Below, one piece after another: positions 1 to 6,006 of a stretch of 14,574 nt of DNA. Location of the stretch: assembly GCA_025362825.1 (NCBI GenBank), contig JANYFF010000190.1, positions 1-14,574 of the forward strand. The letters run 5' to 3'. The DNA comes from Polaromonas sp. GTDB taxonomy: Bacteria > Pseudomonadota > Gammaproteobacteria > Burkholderiales > Burkholderiaceae_C. The notes under the pieces were generated by a model. The model ran no database searches and was not told the DNA's origin. It saw nothing but the letters and a program-made list of their open reading frames with translations. The number at the start of each line of letters is the position of its first letter. The stretch's first letter is position 1. The translations under genes were made by a program, and so were the position numbers.

Positions 1-452
1 CCGATTTTGGAGTCAATCGCAGCCTGCAATTCAGCCAGTGAATCACAAAACACATAGGGACTGGTCGGTAAGCTCAATGTTTCGGCGGCCAGGCGGCGTA
101 TGCCTTCGCGGTCCATGGTCAGGCGCGCCGCACGAGCCGTAGGAATGACACGCACGGTGCCGGCGGCCTCCAGCTCTTCCAGCATCGCCGTGGCAATGGC
201 TTCGATTTCGGGTACCACCAGATCCGGCTTTTCTTTTTCAATCAGGGCCTTGAGCTGCGCCGGATCGCTCATGGTAATGGTGCGTGCGTGGTGGGCTAAC
301 TGCTGGCCAGGCGCGTTGTCATAACGGTCAACCGCGATGGTTTCAACACCCAGGCGCTGCAGCGCGATCAGCACTTCCTTGCCGAGCTCGCCGGAGCCGA
401 GCAGCATGACTTTGGTTGCGTGGGGGGTCAGGGGGGTGCCGAAGATCGTCAT
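1..452 (-). CDS. purT: Formate-dependent phosphoribosylglycinamide formyltransferase (PurT), N-terminal part
   Basis: PurT is an ATP-grasp enzyme that uses formate and ATP to formylate glycinamide ribonucleotide in purine synthesis, an alternative to folate-dependent PurN. The visible 150 residues cover the N-terminal nucleotide-binding (pre-ATP-grasp) domain and the start of the ATP-grasp region. Family landmarks are LLGSGELGKEV at about residues 17-27, VDRY at 41-44, PEIEAIAT at 81-88 and REGIRRLAAE at 115-124. The start is ATG at 452-450, giving MTIFGTPLTP, which matches the usual PurT N terminus. The gene runs off the left edge, so the catalytic ATP-grasp core and C terminus are missing. 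It is divergent from the nodI-like gene. The identification rests on remembered family sequence, and I am confident of it. Confidence 0.95.
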   Translation of the reverse strand, partial: MTIFGTPLTPHATKVMLLGSGELGKEVLIALQRLGVETIAVDRYDNAPGQQLAHHARTITMSDPAQLKALIEKEKPDLVVPEIEAIATAMLEELEAAGTVRVIPTARAARLTMDREGIRRLAAETLSLPTSPYVFCDSLAELQAAIDSKI

Positions 453-558
453 AGTGATGTTGTGGTGCGTAAAAAGTAAGCACGCCGCAATGGCGCCAGA
501 CCGGACACTTTACTTCAACAGCACCGGCGTAAACGCCAGCTCCGCCGACTTGGATAAC
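453..558. promoter_or_regulatory. Divergent purT / nodI intergenic region with a small inverted repeat
   Basis: These 106 bases separate two divergent genes and must hold the purT promoter and probably the nodI promoter. I see no convincing -35/-10 pair for either. The clearest structure is an inverted repeat, GGCGT at 526-530 and ACGCC at 533-537, separated by AA. It could be an operator or a weak hairpin. No nod box was recognised. The region is described from sequence only. Confidence 0.3.
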
Positions 559-1506
559 ATGGGCAGCATGAGCCCTTCCCTTCTAAGCATCAGCGGATTG
601 ACCAAACGCTACGGCAAGACAACAGTTGTTGATGATCTGTCCTTTAATATCGCACCCGGAGAATGCCTGGGCGTGATAGGTCCGAATGGCGCGGGCAAGA
701 CGACCACCATCCGCATGTGCCTGGGCCTGACGGCGCCTGATGCGGGTGAAATCAATTTCTTTGCCGGCAATGGCACGCCACTGCGCATGCCGCAGGACGC
801 GCTCGCCATCAAGGAGAACCTGGGCATCGTCAGCCAGTTTGACAGCCTGGACCCAGACTTTTCATGCGCAGAAAACCTGCTGGTCTTTGGCCGCTACTTT
901 GGCCTGAAGGATTCGGTCATACGCGAGCGCATCCCCAAACTGCTGGAATTTGCGGCATTGACGCACAAGGCAGACGCCAAACTGAGTGAGCTTTCGGGCG
1001 GCATGAAGCGCAGGCTCAGTCTGGCTCGCGCACTGGTCAATGACCCCCAGCTGTTATTGCTTGACGAGCCCACAACCGGGCTGGACCCGCAGGCCCGCCA
1101 CCTGATGTGGGAGCGCCTGCAGCGCTTGGTGCAACAGGGCAAATCAATTTTGCTGACGACACACTTCATGGACGAGGCCGAGCGCCTGTGCAACCGGCTG
1201 CTGGTGCTGGACCATGGCAAGAAAATGACCGAAGGCACGCCGCGGCAGCTGATCGCAGAAAACCTGGAACCTGACGTGGTCGAGGTCTATGGCACAGGTG
1301 CGCTGGCCCTGCTGGACTCGCCACTCAAGGCCATGGCGGCGCGCACCGAGGTGAGCGGCGAGACCGTCTTTTTCTACACGCAGGATTCCAAAAGCCTGCT
1401 GGCCGCGCTGACGGAGTACCCGCAATTGCGCACGCTGCATCGCCCCGCCAACCTTGAGGACCTGTTCCTTAAATTAACAGGCCGGCAAATCCGGGAGGAC
1501 GCATGA
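559..1506 (+). CDS. nodI: NodI-type ABC transporter ATP-binding protein
   Basis: This is the ATPase of an ABC-2 exporter of the NodI/DrrA type, working with the permease encoded next to it. Counting from ATG 559 (315 aa), the Walker A motif GPNGAGKTT is at residues 41-49, the Q-loop glutamine at 93, the signature LSGGMKRR at 145-152, Walker B LLLLDEP at 165-171, the D-loop GLDP at 174-177 and the switch histidine at 202. The stretch QFDSLDPDF near 93-101 and the ENLLVFGRYFG block are typical of NodI. The frame is open back to 337, but that part overlaps purT on the other strand and has no homology, so I start at 559; ATG 568 is equally possible. It overlaps nodJ by 4 bases (ATGA), which suggests translational coupling. 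In rhizobia NodIJ exports lipochitooligosaccharides. Here no nodulation genes are visible, so the substrate is unknown. Confidence 0.92.
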   Translation: MGSMSPSLLSISGLTKRYGKTTVVDDLSFNIAPGECLGVIGPNGAGKTTTIRMCLGLTAPDAGEINFFAGNGTPLRMPQDALAIKENLGIVSQFDSLDPDFSCAENLLVFGRYFGLKDSVIRERIPKLLEFAALTHKADAKLSELSGGMKRRLSLARALVNDPQLLLLDEPTTGLDPQARHLMWERLQRLVQQGKSILLTTHFMDEAERLCNRLLVLDHGKKMTEGTPRQLIAENLEPDVVEVYGTGALALLDSPLKAMAARTEVSGETVFFYTQDSKSLLAALTEYPQLRTLHRPANLEDLFLKLTGRQIREDA

Positions 1507-2321
1507 TGCCTTCAAGCCAAAACACCACGGCCTCACTGTTCAGGCCACCTCAGATCAGTTGGCGCTGGTGGCCGGTGTTCCGGCGCAACCTGCTGGTCTG
1601 GCGCAAGCTGGCCGTCCCCAGCCTGGTCGGCAATATTGCTGAGCCCCTGATCACGCTGGTGGCTTTTGGCTATGGGCTTGGTGCGCTGATAGGCCAGGTG
1701 CAACTGGGCGGCGTGGCGGTGCCCTACATCCTGTTTTTGGCCAGCGGTTCGATCTGCACCAGCGCGATGAACGCAGCTTCTTTTGAAGCCCTTTACTCGG
1801 CCTTTTCACGCATGCAGATACAGCGCACCTGGGACGGCATCATGAATGCGCCGGTACGGCTTGATGACGTGGTGTTTGCCGAAATGCTCTGGGCCACCTT
1901 CAAATCGCTGTTCACAGCGGCGGTCATCTTGCTGGTGATGCTGGCCCTGGGCATCAGCCACAGCCCCATGCTGCTGCTGGCACTGCCGCTGCTGGGATTG
2001 GTCGGCCTGACTTTTGCAAGCATTGCACTGATTTTCAACGCGCTCGCCAAGGGCTACGATTTTTTCACCTACTACTTCACGCTTTTCCTCACGCCCACCA
2101 TGTTTTTGAGCGGTGTTTTCTTCCCGCGCGACCAGTTACCCGGCGTGATGCGGGTGATTTCAGACTGGCTTCCCCTAACCGCAGCGGTCGAGCTGATACG
2201 GCCGCTGTTCCTGGGCCAATGGCCAGTGCAAGGCCTGCAGCATCTGGCAATATTGATTTTTTATGCGGTTGCAGGCTTCTGGATAGCCCTGGCCCTGACA
2301 CGCAAACGCTTTCGCAATTGA
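1503..2321 (+). CDS. nodJ: NodJ-type ABC-2 transporter permease
   Basis: This is the membrane subunit of the exporter paired with the preceding ATPase. At 272 residues it has the usual NodJ length. About six hydrophobic segments are visible, roughly residues 45-65, 70-95, 130-150, 157-180, 188-207 and 247-265. The ABC-2 family signature SGVFFPRDQLP is at 203-213, after LTPTMFL, and the protein ends in a short basic tail (RKRFRN). A good ribosome site, GGGAGGA, lies just before ATG 1503. A second ATG at 1506 could also serve. The 4-base overlap with nodI indicates one transcript. The exported molecule cannot be inferred from sequence; betaproteobacterial NodIJ relatives commonly occur in non-symbiotic species. 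Confidence 0.9.
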   Translation: MMPSSQNTTASLFRPPQISWRWWPVFRRNLLVWRKLAVPSLVGNIAEPLITLVAFGYGLGALIGQVQLGGVAVPYILFLASGSICTSAMNAASFEALYSAFSRMQIQRTWDGIMNAPVRLDDVVFAEMLWATFKSLFTAAVILLVMLALGISHSPMLLLALPLLGLVGLTFASIALIFNALAKGYDFFTYYFTLFLTPTMFLSGVFFPRDQLPGVMRVISDWLPLTAAVELIRPLFLGQWPVQGLQHLAILIFYAVAGFWIALALTRKRFRN

Positions 2322-2333
2322 GTTCCGCCAGAC

Positions 2334-2705
2334 ATGCAAAAACTAGACAGCTCAAGCCTCGTTGCCCTCGCAAGGGCGCATACGCCCACCCCCTGCAAAT
2401 GCGCCCTCGGCGCCTGCGCGGGCTGGGAAAGTTTTACCGAAGACCGCTGGCCCAAGGCTCAGATGACGCCGTTGGGCACCCTGCGCGACCCAGACGAATA
2501 CAGTCCGACGCAGGATGAACACCACCCAGTAAGTACCCGCTACGGCTCGCCGGATGCACCCATCGCTGTCAACTTTTTCCCCTACAACGTCAGCGATGTT
2601 TTTGCCTGCAGCAGCTGTGACCGGGTGTTGTTGCGTTACACCGAATTTGGCGGCTACTACGTTGACCACCGCGTCAGGCAATGCCAGCCCGAGCTGGTGG
2701 TCTAG
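2334..2705 (+). CDS. Small cysteine-rich protein of unknown function
   Basis: I do not recognise a named family. The 123-residue product starts at ATG 2334, 12 bases after the nodJ stop, so it is probably on the same transcript. It has six cysteines in two clusters: C21, C23 and C28 near the N terminus (CKCALGAC), and C92, C95 (CSSCD) plus C117 near the C terminus. The spacing suggests a small metal-binding (zinc-ribbon-like) fold, but this is inference. There is no signal peptide or membrane segment, and the composition is otherwise soluble, with an aromatic stretch (TEFGGYYVDH) at about 103-112. Codon use resembles the neighbours, which supports a real gene. Its stop overlaps the stop of the converging methyltransferase gene. 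A role with the exporter is possible but unproven. Confidence 0.7.
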   Translation: MQKLDSSSLVALARAHTPTPCKCALGACAGWESFTEDRWPKAQMTPLGTLRDPDEYSPTQDEHHPVSTRYGSPDAPIAVNFFPYNVSDVFACSSCDRVLLRYTEFGGYYVDHRVRQCQPELVV

Positions 2706-3613
2706 TTTGCGCTGGCCGGCACCGCAAAGCGCCCGGTCAATTCACCCAAACCCACTTCGGCCAGCACCTGCTGCAGCCGCTCCTGCGCTGCGAGGGTTTT
2801 GGTCGGGTTGGGTATGGCCGGTCGGCTGGCCAGGATAAGCTCGTTTTTCATCGAGTGTTCCCAGCCCACCAGCTCGGTCACCGTGACGCTGTAGCCGCTG
2901 GCCTCCAGTTGCAGGCAACGCAGTACGTTGGTGATCTGGCTACCGAACTCACGGGTGTGCAGCGGGTGACGCCACAGCTCGGCCAGCGGTGATTTATTCA
3001 GAGCGAGCGCACGGCTCTTTTTGAGCACGCCGGCAACCTCGGCCTGGCAGCAGGGCACCAGCACCATGTGCCGTGCCTGCTTGGCAAGGCCAAAGGCGAT
3101 GGCATCATCGGTGGCGGTGTCGCAAGCGTGCAGGGCCGTGACGATATCGACAGTTGCTGGCAGGTCGGGCGATGTCGTGGCCTGCTGCACCGAGAGGTTC
3201 AAAAAGGACATGTGCTCAAACCCGAGCCGCGCCGCCAGGGTGCGCGATTTCTCCACCAGCTCGGCACGGGTCTCAATGCCGTAAATATGGCCCGCCACCG
3301 GCTGCCCGGCATGCGCCACATTAAAGAAAAGGTCATAAAGAATAAAACCAAGATAGGACTTGCCCGCGCCATGGTCTGCCAGCGTTGGGTTGGCGTTGTT
3401 TGCCGAGACTTCATTCAGCAGCGGCTCAATGAACTGGTACAGGTGATAAACCTGCTTGAGCTTGCGGCGCGTGTCCTGGTTGAGCTTGCCCTCGCGTGTC
3501 AGGATGTGCAGTTCCTTGAGCAATTCAACCGACTGGCCGGGCCGCAATTCTTCAATGACCTGATCCGCTTTCGGGGGTGCAGGCTGGCGGGTTGGCTTTG
3601 CAGGTTTGGACAT
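2702..3613 (-). CDS. SAM-dependent methyltransferase, Methyltransf_32 / GSTCD-like family
   Basis: This is a predicted soluble class I methyltransferase of 303 residues. After a basic, proline-rich start (residues 1-17) and a helical segment, the SAM-binding motif I appears as ADHGAGKSYLGF at 79-90. An acidic motif II follows (IYGIE, 110-114), then the characteristic HACDTATDDA at 162-171. PCC at 187-189 and WEHSMKNE at 251-258 fit the Methyltransf_32 group, which includes the C-terminal domain of GSTCD and METTL25-like proteins. The substrate is unknown; RNA or protein are guesses only. The start is ATG 3613. The gene converges on the cysteine-rich gene, and the two stop codons share the bases CTAG. 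It is divergent from ohrR, with 104 bases between the starts. Confidence 0.8.
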   Translation of the reverse strand: MSKPAKPTRQPAPPKADQVIEELRPGQSVELLKELHILTREGKLNQDTRRKLKQVYHLYQFIEPLLNEVSANNANPTLADHGAGKSYLGFILYDLFFNVAHAGQPVAGHIYGIETRAELVEKSRTLAARLGFEHMSFLNLSVQQATTSPDLPATVDIVTALHACDTATDDAIAFGLAKQARHMVLVPCCQAEVAGVLKKSRALALNKSPLAELWRHPLHTREFGSQITNVLRCLQLEASGYSVTVTELVGWEHSMKNELILASRPAIPNPTKTLAAQERLQQVLAEVGLGELTGRFAVPASAN

Positions 3614-3682
3614 GGTGACCGAGTTTACCGGCGACGCCCTGCTTTTGTTTCTTCAGGGGCATCAGGCAGATCCAAATATATA

Positions 3683-3711
3683 TTGCACACAATTTAATTG
3701 CTGACTATAAT
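3683..3711 (+). promoter_or_regulatory. Sigma-70-like promoter of ohrR
   Basis: A perfect -10 box TATAAT lies at 3706-3711, preceded after exactly 17 bases by TTGCAC at 3683-3688, which keeps the TTG of the -35 consensus. The surrounding DNA is strongly A+T-rich, unlike its flanks. The predicted transcript would start at about 3717-3719, right at the first possible ohrR start codon (3718). The message is therefore either leaderless or begins translation at ATG 3739. Confidence 0.65.
3690..3700. promoter_or_regulatory. Probable OhrR operator (CAATT-T-AATTG)
   Basis: A perfect 5-base inverted repeat around one central T sits between the -35 and -10 boxes of ohrR. It matches the core of known OhrR operators, which have an ACAATT...AATTGT type inverted repeat. 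A bound repressor here would block RNA polymerase, so autorepression relieved by organic hydroperoxide is the simplest reading. Only the five inner bases on each side match; the outer flanks are not symmetric. Confidence 0.6.
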
Positions 3712-3717
3712 TTAGTT

Positions 3718-4158
3718 ATGCCACACAAAATTGACGTCATGCTGCAACTGGACAACCAGTTGTGCTTTGCGCTTTACTCCACATCGCTGGCGATGACCAA
3801 GGTTTATAAGCCCCACCTTGATGAGCTGGGCCTCACCTACCCGCAATACCTGGCCATGCTGGCTTTGTGGGAACGTGACGGCCTGATGGTTTCCGAGCTA
3901 GGTGAACGTCTTCACCTTGATTCGGGCACCCTCACCCCGCTGCTCAAGCGGCTTGAGACCTCGGGCCTCATCACACGTATTCGTGCGGTCGAAGATGAAC
4001 GCCGCGTACACATTAGCCTGACAGCTGCGGGTCGCAAACTCAAGGCAAGGGCCGCCAGAATACCGGCTTGCATCTTGAGTGCCAGCCAGTGCTCGGTGAG
4101 CGAGCTGATCGATTTAACCCAGCAGGTACAGGCCTTGCGCCAGCGCCTGGCTGCCTGA
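3718..4158 (+). CDS. ohrR: OhrR, MarR-family organic hydroperoxide-sensing repressor
   Basis: OhrR represses peroxide-defence genes until its reactive cysteine is oxidised by an organic hydroperoxide. The 146-residue product has the family hallmark LDNQLCFALYSTSLAMTKVY near the N terminus, placing the sensing cysteine at C16. A winged-helix DNA-binding domain follows (LGLTYPQYLAMLALWE at 37-52, LDSGTLTPLLKRLE at 67-80, and the DERR wing at 93-96). Two C-terminal cysteines, C118 and C125, suggest the two-cysteine (Xanthomonas-type) class, in which the oxidised sensor forms an intersubunit disulfide; which of them resolves is not clear. Two starts are possible, ATG 3718 and ATG 3739; the -10 box ends only six bases before 3718, and neither has a strong ribosome site. 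The operator in its own promoter suggests autoregulation. ohr follows 76 bases downstream. Confidence 0.92.
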   Translation: MPHKIDVMLQLDNQLCFALYSTSLAMTKVYKPHLDELGLTYPQYLAMLALWERDGLMVSELGERLHLDSGTLTPLLKRLETSGLITRIRAVEDERRVHISLTAAGRKLKARAARIPACILSASQCSVSELIDLTQQVQALRQRLAA

Positions 4159-4166
4159 ATTTTTTT
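4129..4166 (+). terminator. Possible terminator or attenuator across the ohrR stop codon
   Basis: The end of ohrR can fold into an outer stem CAGGC (4129-4133) / GCCTG (4153-4157) and an inner stem GCCAG (4139-4143) / CTGGC (4147-4151). AA and a run of seven T at 4160-4166 follow at once. This is the layout of an intrinsic terminator, with the stem inside the coding end. It may reduce read-through from ohrR into ohr. It is partly constrained by coding, so chance is possible. Confidence 0.4.
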
Positions 4167-4199
4167 AGTCCAATCTCGGATCCACTCCATTTTTAACCC

Positions 4200-4219
4200 G
4201 CCCCAATTTCGGGGCATTT
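4200..4219 (+). other. Small hairpin in the ohr leader
   Basis: GCCCC (4200-4204) and GGGGC (4211-4215) form a 5-base stem with a 6-base A+T loop, followed by ATTTT. It lies about ten bases before the ribosome site GGAAG of ohr (4226-4230). It could be a weak terminator, an mRNA-stabilising 5' hairpin, or chance. Confidence 0.3.
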
Positions 4220-4234
4220 TCCAACGGAAGCACC

Positions 4235-4654
4235 ATGACCACAGCACTCGAAAAAGTCCTCTACACAGCACACGCACACACCACTGGCGGCCGTGACGGC
4301 CACGCGAAATCAGACGACGGCCGCCTGGAAGTCAACCTGAGCTCACCCGGCACGTCCGGTACGGGCACCAACCCCGAGCAGCTGTTTGCTGCCGGCTACT
4401 CGGCCTGCTTCATCGGCGCCATGAAGGCTGTTGCCGGCATGAAGAAGATCACGATTCCTGATGGCCTGGCCATTGATGCCAGCGTTGACCTGGGCAAGAT
4501 CCCGGCAGGCTACGGCATCGCCGCCCGCCTGAACATCACTCTGCCAGGCATGGACCGCGCTGAAGCACAGGCACTGATCGACGCCGCCCATCAGGTTTGC
4601 CCTTACTCGAACGCAACCCGCGGCAATATCGACGTGACGATCACCCTCAAGTAA
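4235..4654 (+). CDS. ohr: Ohr, organic hydroperoxide resistance protein (thiol peroxidase)
   Basis: Ohr reduces organic and fatty-acid hydroperoxides in the cytoplasm using a reactive cysteine, usually recharged through lipoylated proteins. The 139-residue product is full length for the OsmC/Ohr family. Catalytic residues are all present: peroxidatic C58 in GYSACF, resolving C122 in VCPYSNATRGN, R20 in the N-terminal strand-loop and E48 in NPEQLFAAGYSACF. The motif VCPYSNATRGN separates Ohr from OsmC. The start ATG 4235 has GGAAG four bases upstream. It lies 76 bases after ohrR on the same strand and is the expected OhrR target, although I see no second CAATT-type operator just before it. It is followed by a strong terminator. 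Confidence 0.96.
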   Translation: MTTALEKVLYTAHAHTTGGRDGHAKSDDGRLEVNLSSPGTSGTGTNPEQLFAAGYSACFIGAMKAVAGMKKITIPDGLAIDASVDLGKIPAGYGIAARLNITLPGMDRAEAQALIDAAHQVCPYSNATRGNIDVTITLK

Positions 4655-4678
4655 TCCTGACGGCATTAGCTGTCACCA

Positions 4679-4720
4679 AAGAGGCCCGCCTGTATTGAAC
4701 AGGCGGGCCTCTTGCTTTAT
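4679..4720 (+). terminator. Strong intrinsic terminator after ohr
   Basis: A perfect 14-base-pair stem, AAGAGGCCCGCCTG (4679-4692) with CAGGCGGGCCTCTT (4700-4713), encloses a 7-base loop and is followed by a T-rich tail (GCTTTAT). The structure is very stable and begins 24 bases after the ohr stop. It ends only 17 bases before the start codon of the next gene on the same strand. Confidence 0.88.
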
Positions 4721-4730
4721 CGTCGCACCC

Positions 4731-5855
4731 ATGACAACACAAGCCACCCAGCATGATTTTCTGGTCAACAAGGCCTCGCTGCCCAACGCCCGCTGGCGCA
4801 GTGCCGATGCAGCCCCACTGTCAACCGGCCAGGTCCGGCTGACGATTGCGTCGTTTGCGCTGACTGCCAACAACATCACTTATGCAGCGTTTGGCGATGC
4901 CATGAACTACTGGCAGTTCTTTCCGACCGGTGAGGCTGAATGGGGTTGTATTCCCGTCTGGGGCTTTGCAACGGTCAGCGAATCCCAATGCCCCAGGGTC
5001 GCTGTCGGCGAACAGTTTTACGGCTACTACCCCATGGCTAATCAGGTCGTGATGCAGCCGGTCAAGTCATCAGCCAGTGGCTTTTCTGACGGCGCTGAGC
5101 ATCGCAGCAGCCTGCACCCGGTTTACAACAGCTACATGCGTTGCAGCAGCGACCCGCTGTACACGGTCACCACCGAAGATCTGCAGGCACTGCTCAGGCC
5201 GCTGTTCATCACATCCTTCCTGATTGATGACTTCCTGACCGACAACGACTGGTTTGGCGCGTGTGACAACGGCCAGCGCGGCGTGATGCTGCTGTCCAGC
5301 GCGTCCAGCAAAACGGCTTACGGCACGGCCTTCCAGATGGCACAGCGACCCGGTATTGAAGTGGTCGGTCTCACCTCCCCTGCCAACGTGGCTTTTTGCG
5401 AGAGCCTGGGCTGCTACAGCCGGGTGATGACTTACGCGCAGCTTGAGGAGCTGGCGGCAGACACCCCTTGCATTTACGTTGATTTTGCCGGCAACGGTGC
5501 CCTGCGCCAGCGCATCCATGGCCGGTTTTCACAGCTTAAATACAACTGCTCCATCGGCGGCACGCATGTGAATGAACTGGGCGCCAAAGGCTCGGCAAGA
5601 GAGCTGCCCGGTGTCCGGCCAGCGCTGTTTTTTGCGCCTGCGCAGATCAAAAAACGCTACGCCGACTGGACCCCTGAAGGCTTCGGAAAGCGCATGGTAC
5701 AGGCCTGGGAAGCCTTTCTGCAGCAGGTCACCAGACCGCCGGCCCCGTGGCTGGCGGTGCAGCACGACCGGGGCCAGCAAGCGGTGGAAAAAATTTACCG
5801 CGAAGTCCTGGGTGGACACGGCGACGCGCGCACCGGGCACATCCTGTCGCCCTGA
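4731..5855 (+). CDS. DUF2855 family protein
   Basis: The 374-residue product matches the DUF2855 family, proteins of unknown function whose fold is thought to resemble medium-chain dehydrogenase/reductases. The N-terminal FALTANNITYAAFGDAMNYW (about 42-61) is the most characteristic family block. A Rossmann-like segment (RGVMLLSSASSKTAYG) and the GIEVVGLTS stretch fall in the middle, where a nucleotide would bind in an MDR fold. There is no signal peptide. The start is ATG 4731, because the family N terminus (DFLVNK) begins a few residues later. An upstream TTG at 4695 lies in the loop of the ohr terminator and is unlikely. No good ribosome site precedes 4731, and the promoter is not evident. 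The reaction is unknown; a link to peroxide stress through position beside ohr is only a guess. Confidence 0.85.
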   Translation: MTTQATQHDFLVNKASLPNARWRSADAAPLSTGQVRLTIASFALTANNITYAAFGDAMNYWQFFPTGEAEWGCIPVWGFATVSESQCPRVAVGEQFYGYYPMANQVVMQPVKSSASGFSDGAEHRSSLHPVYNSYMRCSSDPLYTVTTEDLQALLRPLFITSFLIDDFLTDNDWFGACDNGQRGVMLLSSASSKTAYGTAFQMAQRPGIEVVGLTSPANVAFCESLGCYSRVMTYAQLEELAADTPCIYVDFAGNGALRQRIHGRFSQLKYNCSIGGTHVNELGAKGSARELPGVRPALFFAPAQIKKRYADWTPEGFGKRMVQAWEAFLQQVTRPPAPWLAVQHDRGQQAVEKIYREVLGGHGDARTGHILSP

Positions 5856-5888
5856 AAACAGATACGTCGCCGCCCAGTCCGCCAAATG

Positions 5889-5950
5889 CTATTTTTTATA
5901 TAGCACTATGCGTAGTAAATACAGGGCTGCGGGCTCTTTTTACTCCCAAA
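5889..5950 (+). repeat. Intergenic repeat, copy 1 (comamonad-type)
   Basis: About 62 bases that align with copy 2 at 10893-10954. Shared blocks in the same order are CTATTTT, ATAGCAC, AATAC, then a G-run followed by CTGCGG, and a final T-run. An 11-base divergent segment of identical length separates ATAGCAC from AATAC in both. It begins 33 bases after the DUF2855 stop. I remember similar short repeats between genes in Comamonadaceae genomes; the function is not known to me. It may mark a 3' end. Confidence 0.65.
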
Positions 5951-6006
5951 TCGGGCTTGGAGACGGTTTAAAGCTGCTCGAAGCTCGTGAAGGCCGACAA
6001 TCGGGC

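Noticed and set aside
337..558. Upstream extension of the nodI reading frame
   Set aside because: It overlaps purT on the other strand, has no resemblance to an ABC protein, and the NodI N terminus is complete from 559 or 568.
453..558. nod box before nodI
   Set aside because: I looked for the long NodD-type ATC-N9-GAT pattern and did not find it; nothing supports symbiotic regulation.
3068..3697. Long plus-strand open frame of 209 codons
   Set aside because: It is antisense to the methyltransferase gene, which has clear family motifs; high G+C content readily gives such opposite-strand frames.
4695..4730. TTG start that would lengthen the DUF2855 protein by 12 residues
   Set aside because: The codon lies in the loop of a strong terminator and the added residues are not part of the family N terminus.
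5572..6006. Upstream extension of the srkA frame
   Set aside because: It overlaps the DUF2855 coding region in another frame and runs through the intergenic repeat; the kinase homology begins shortly after ATG 6007.
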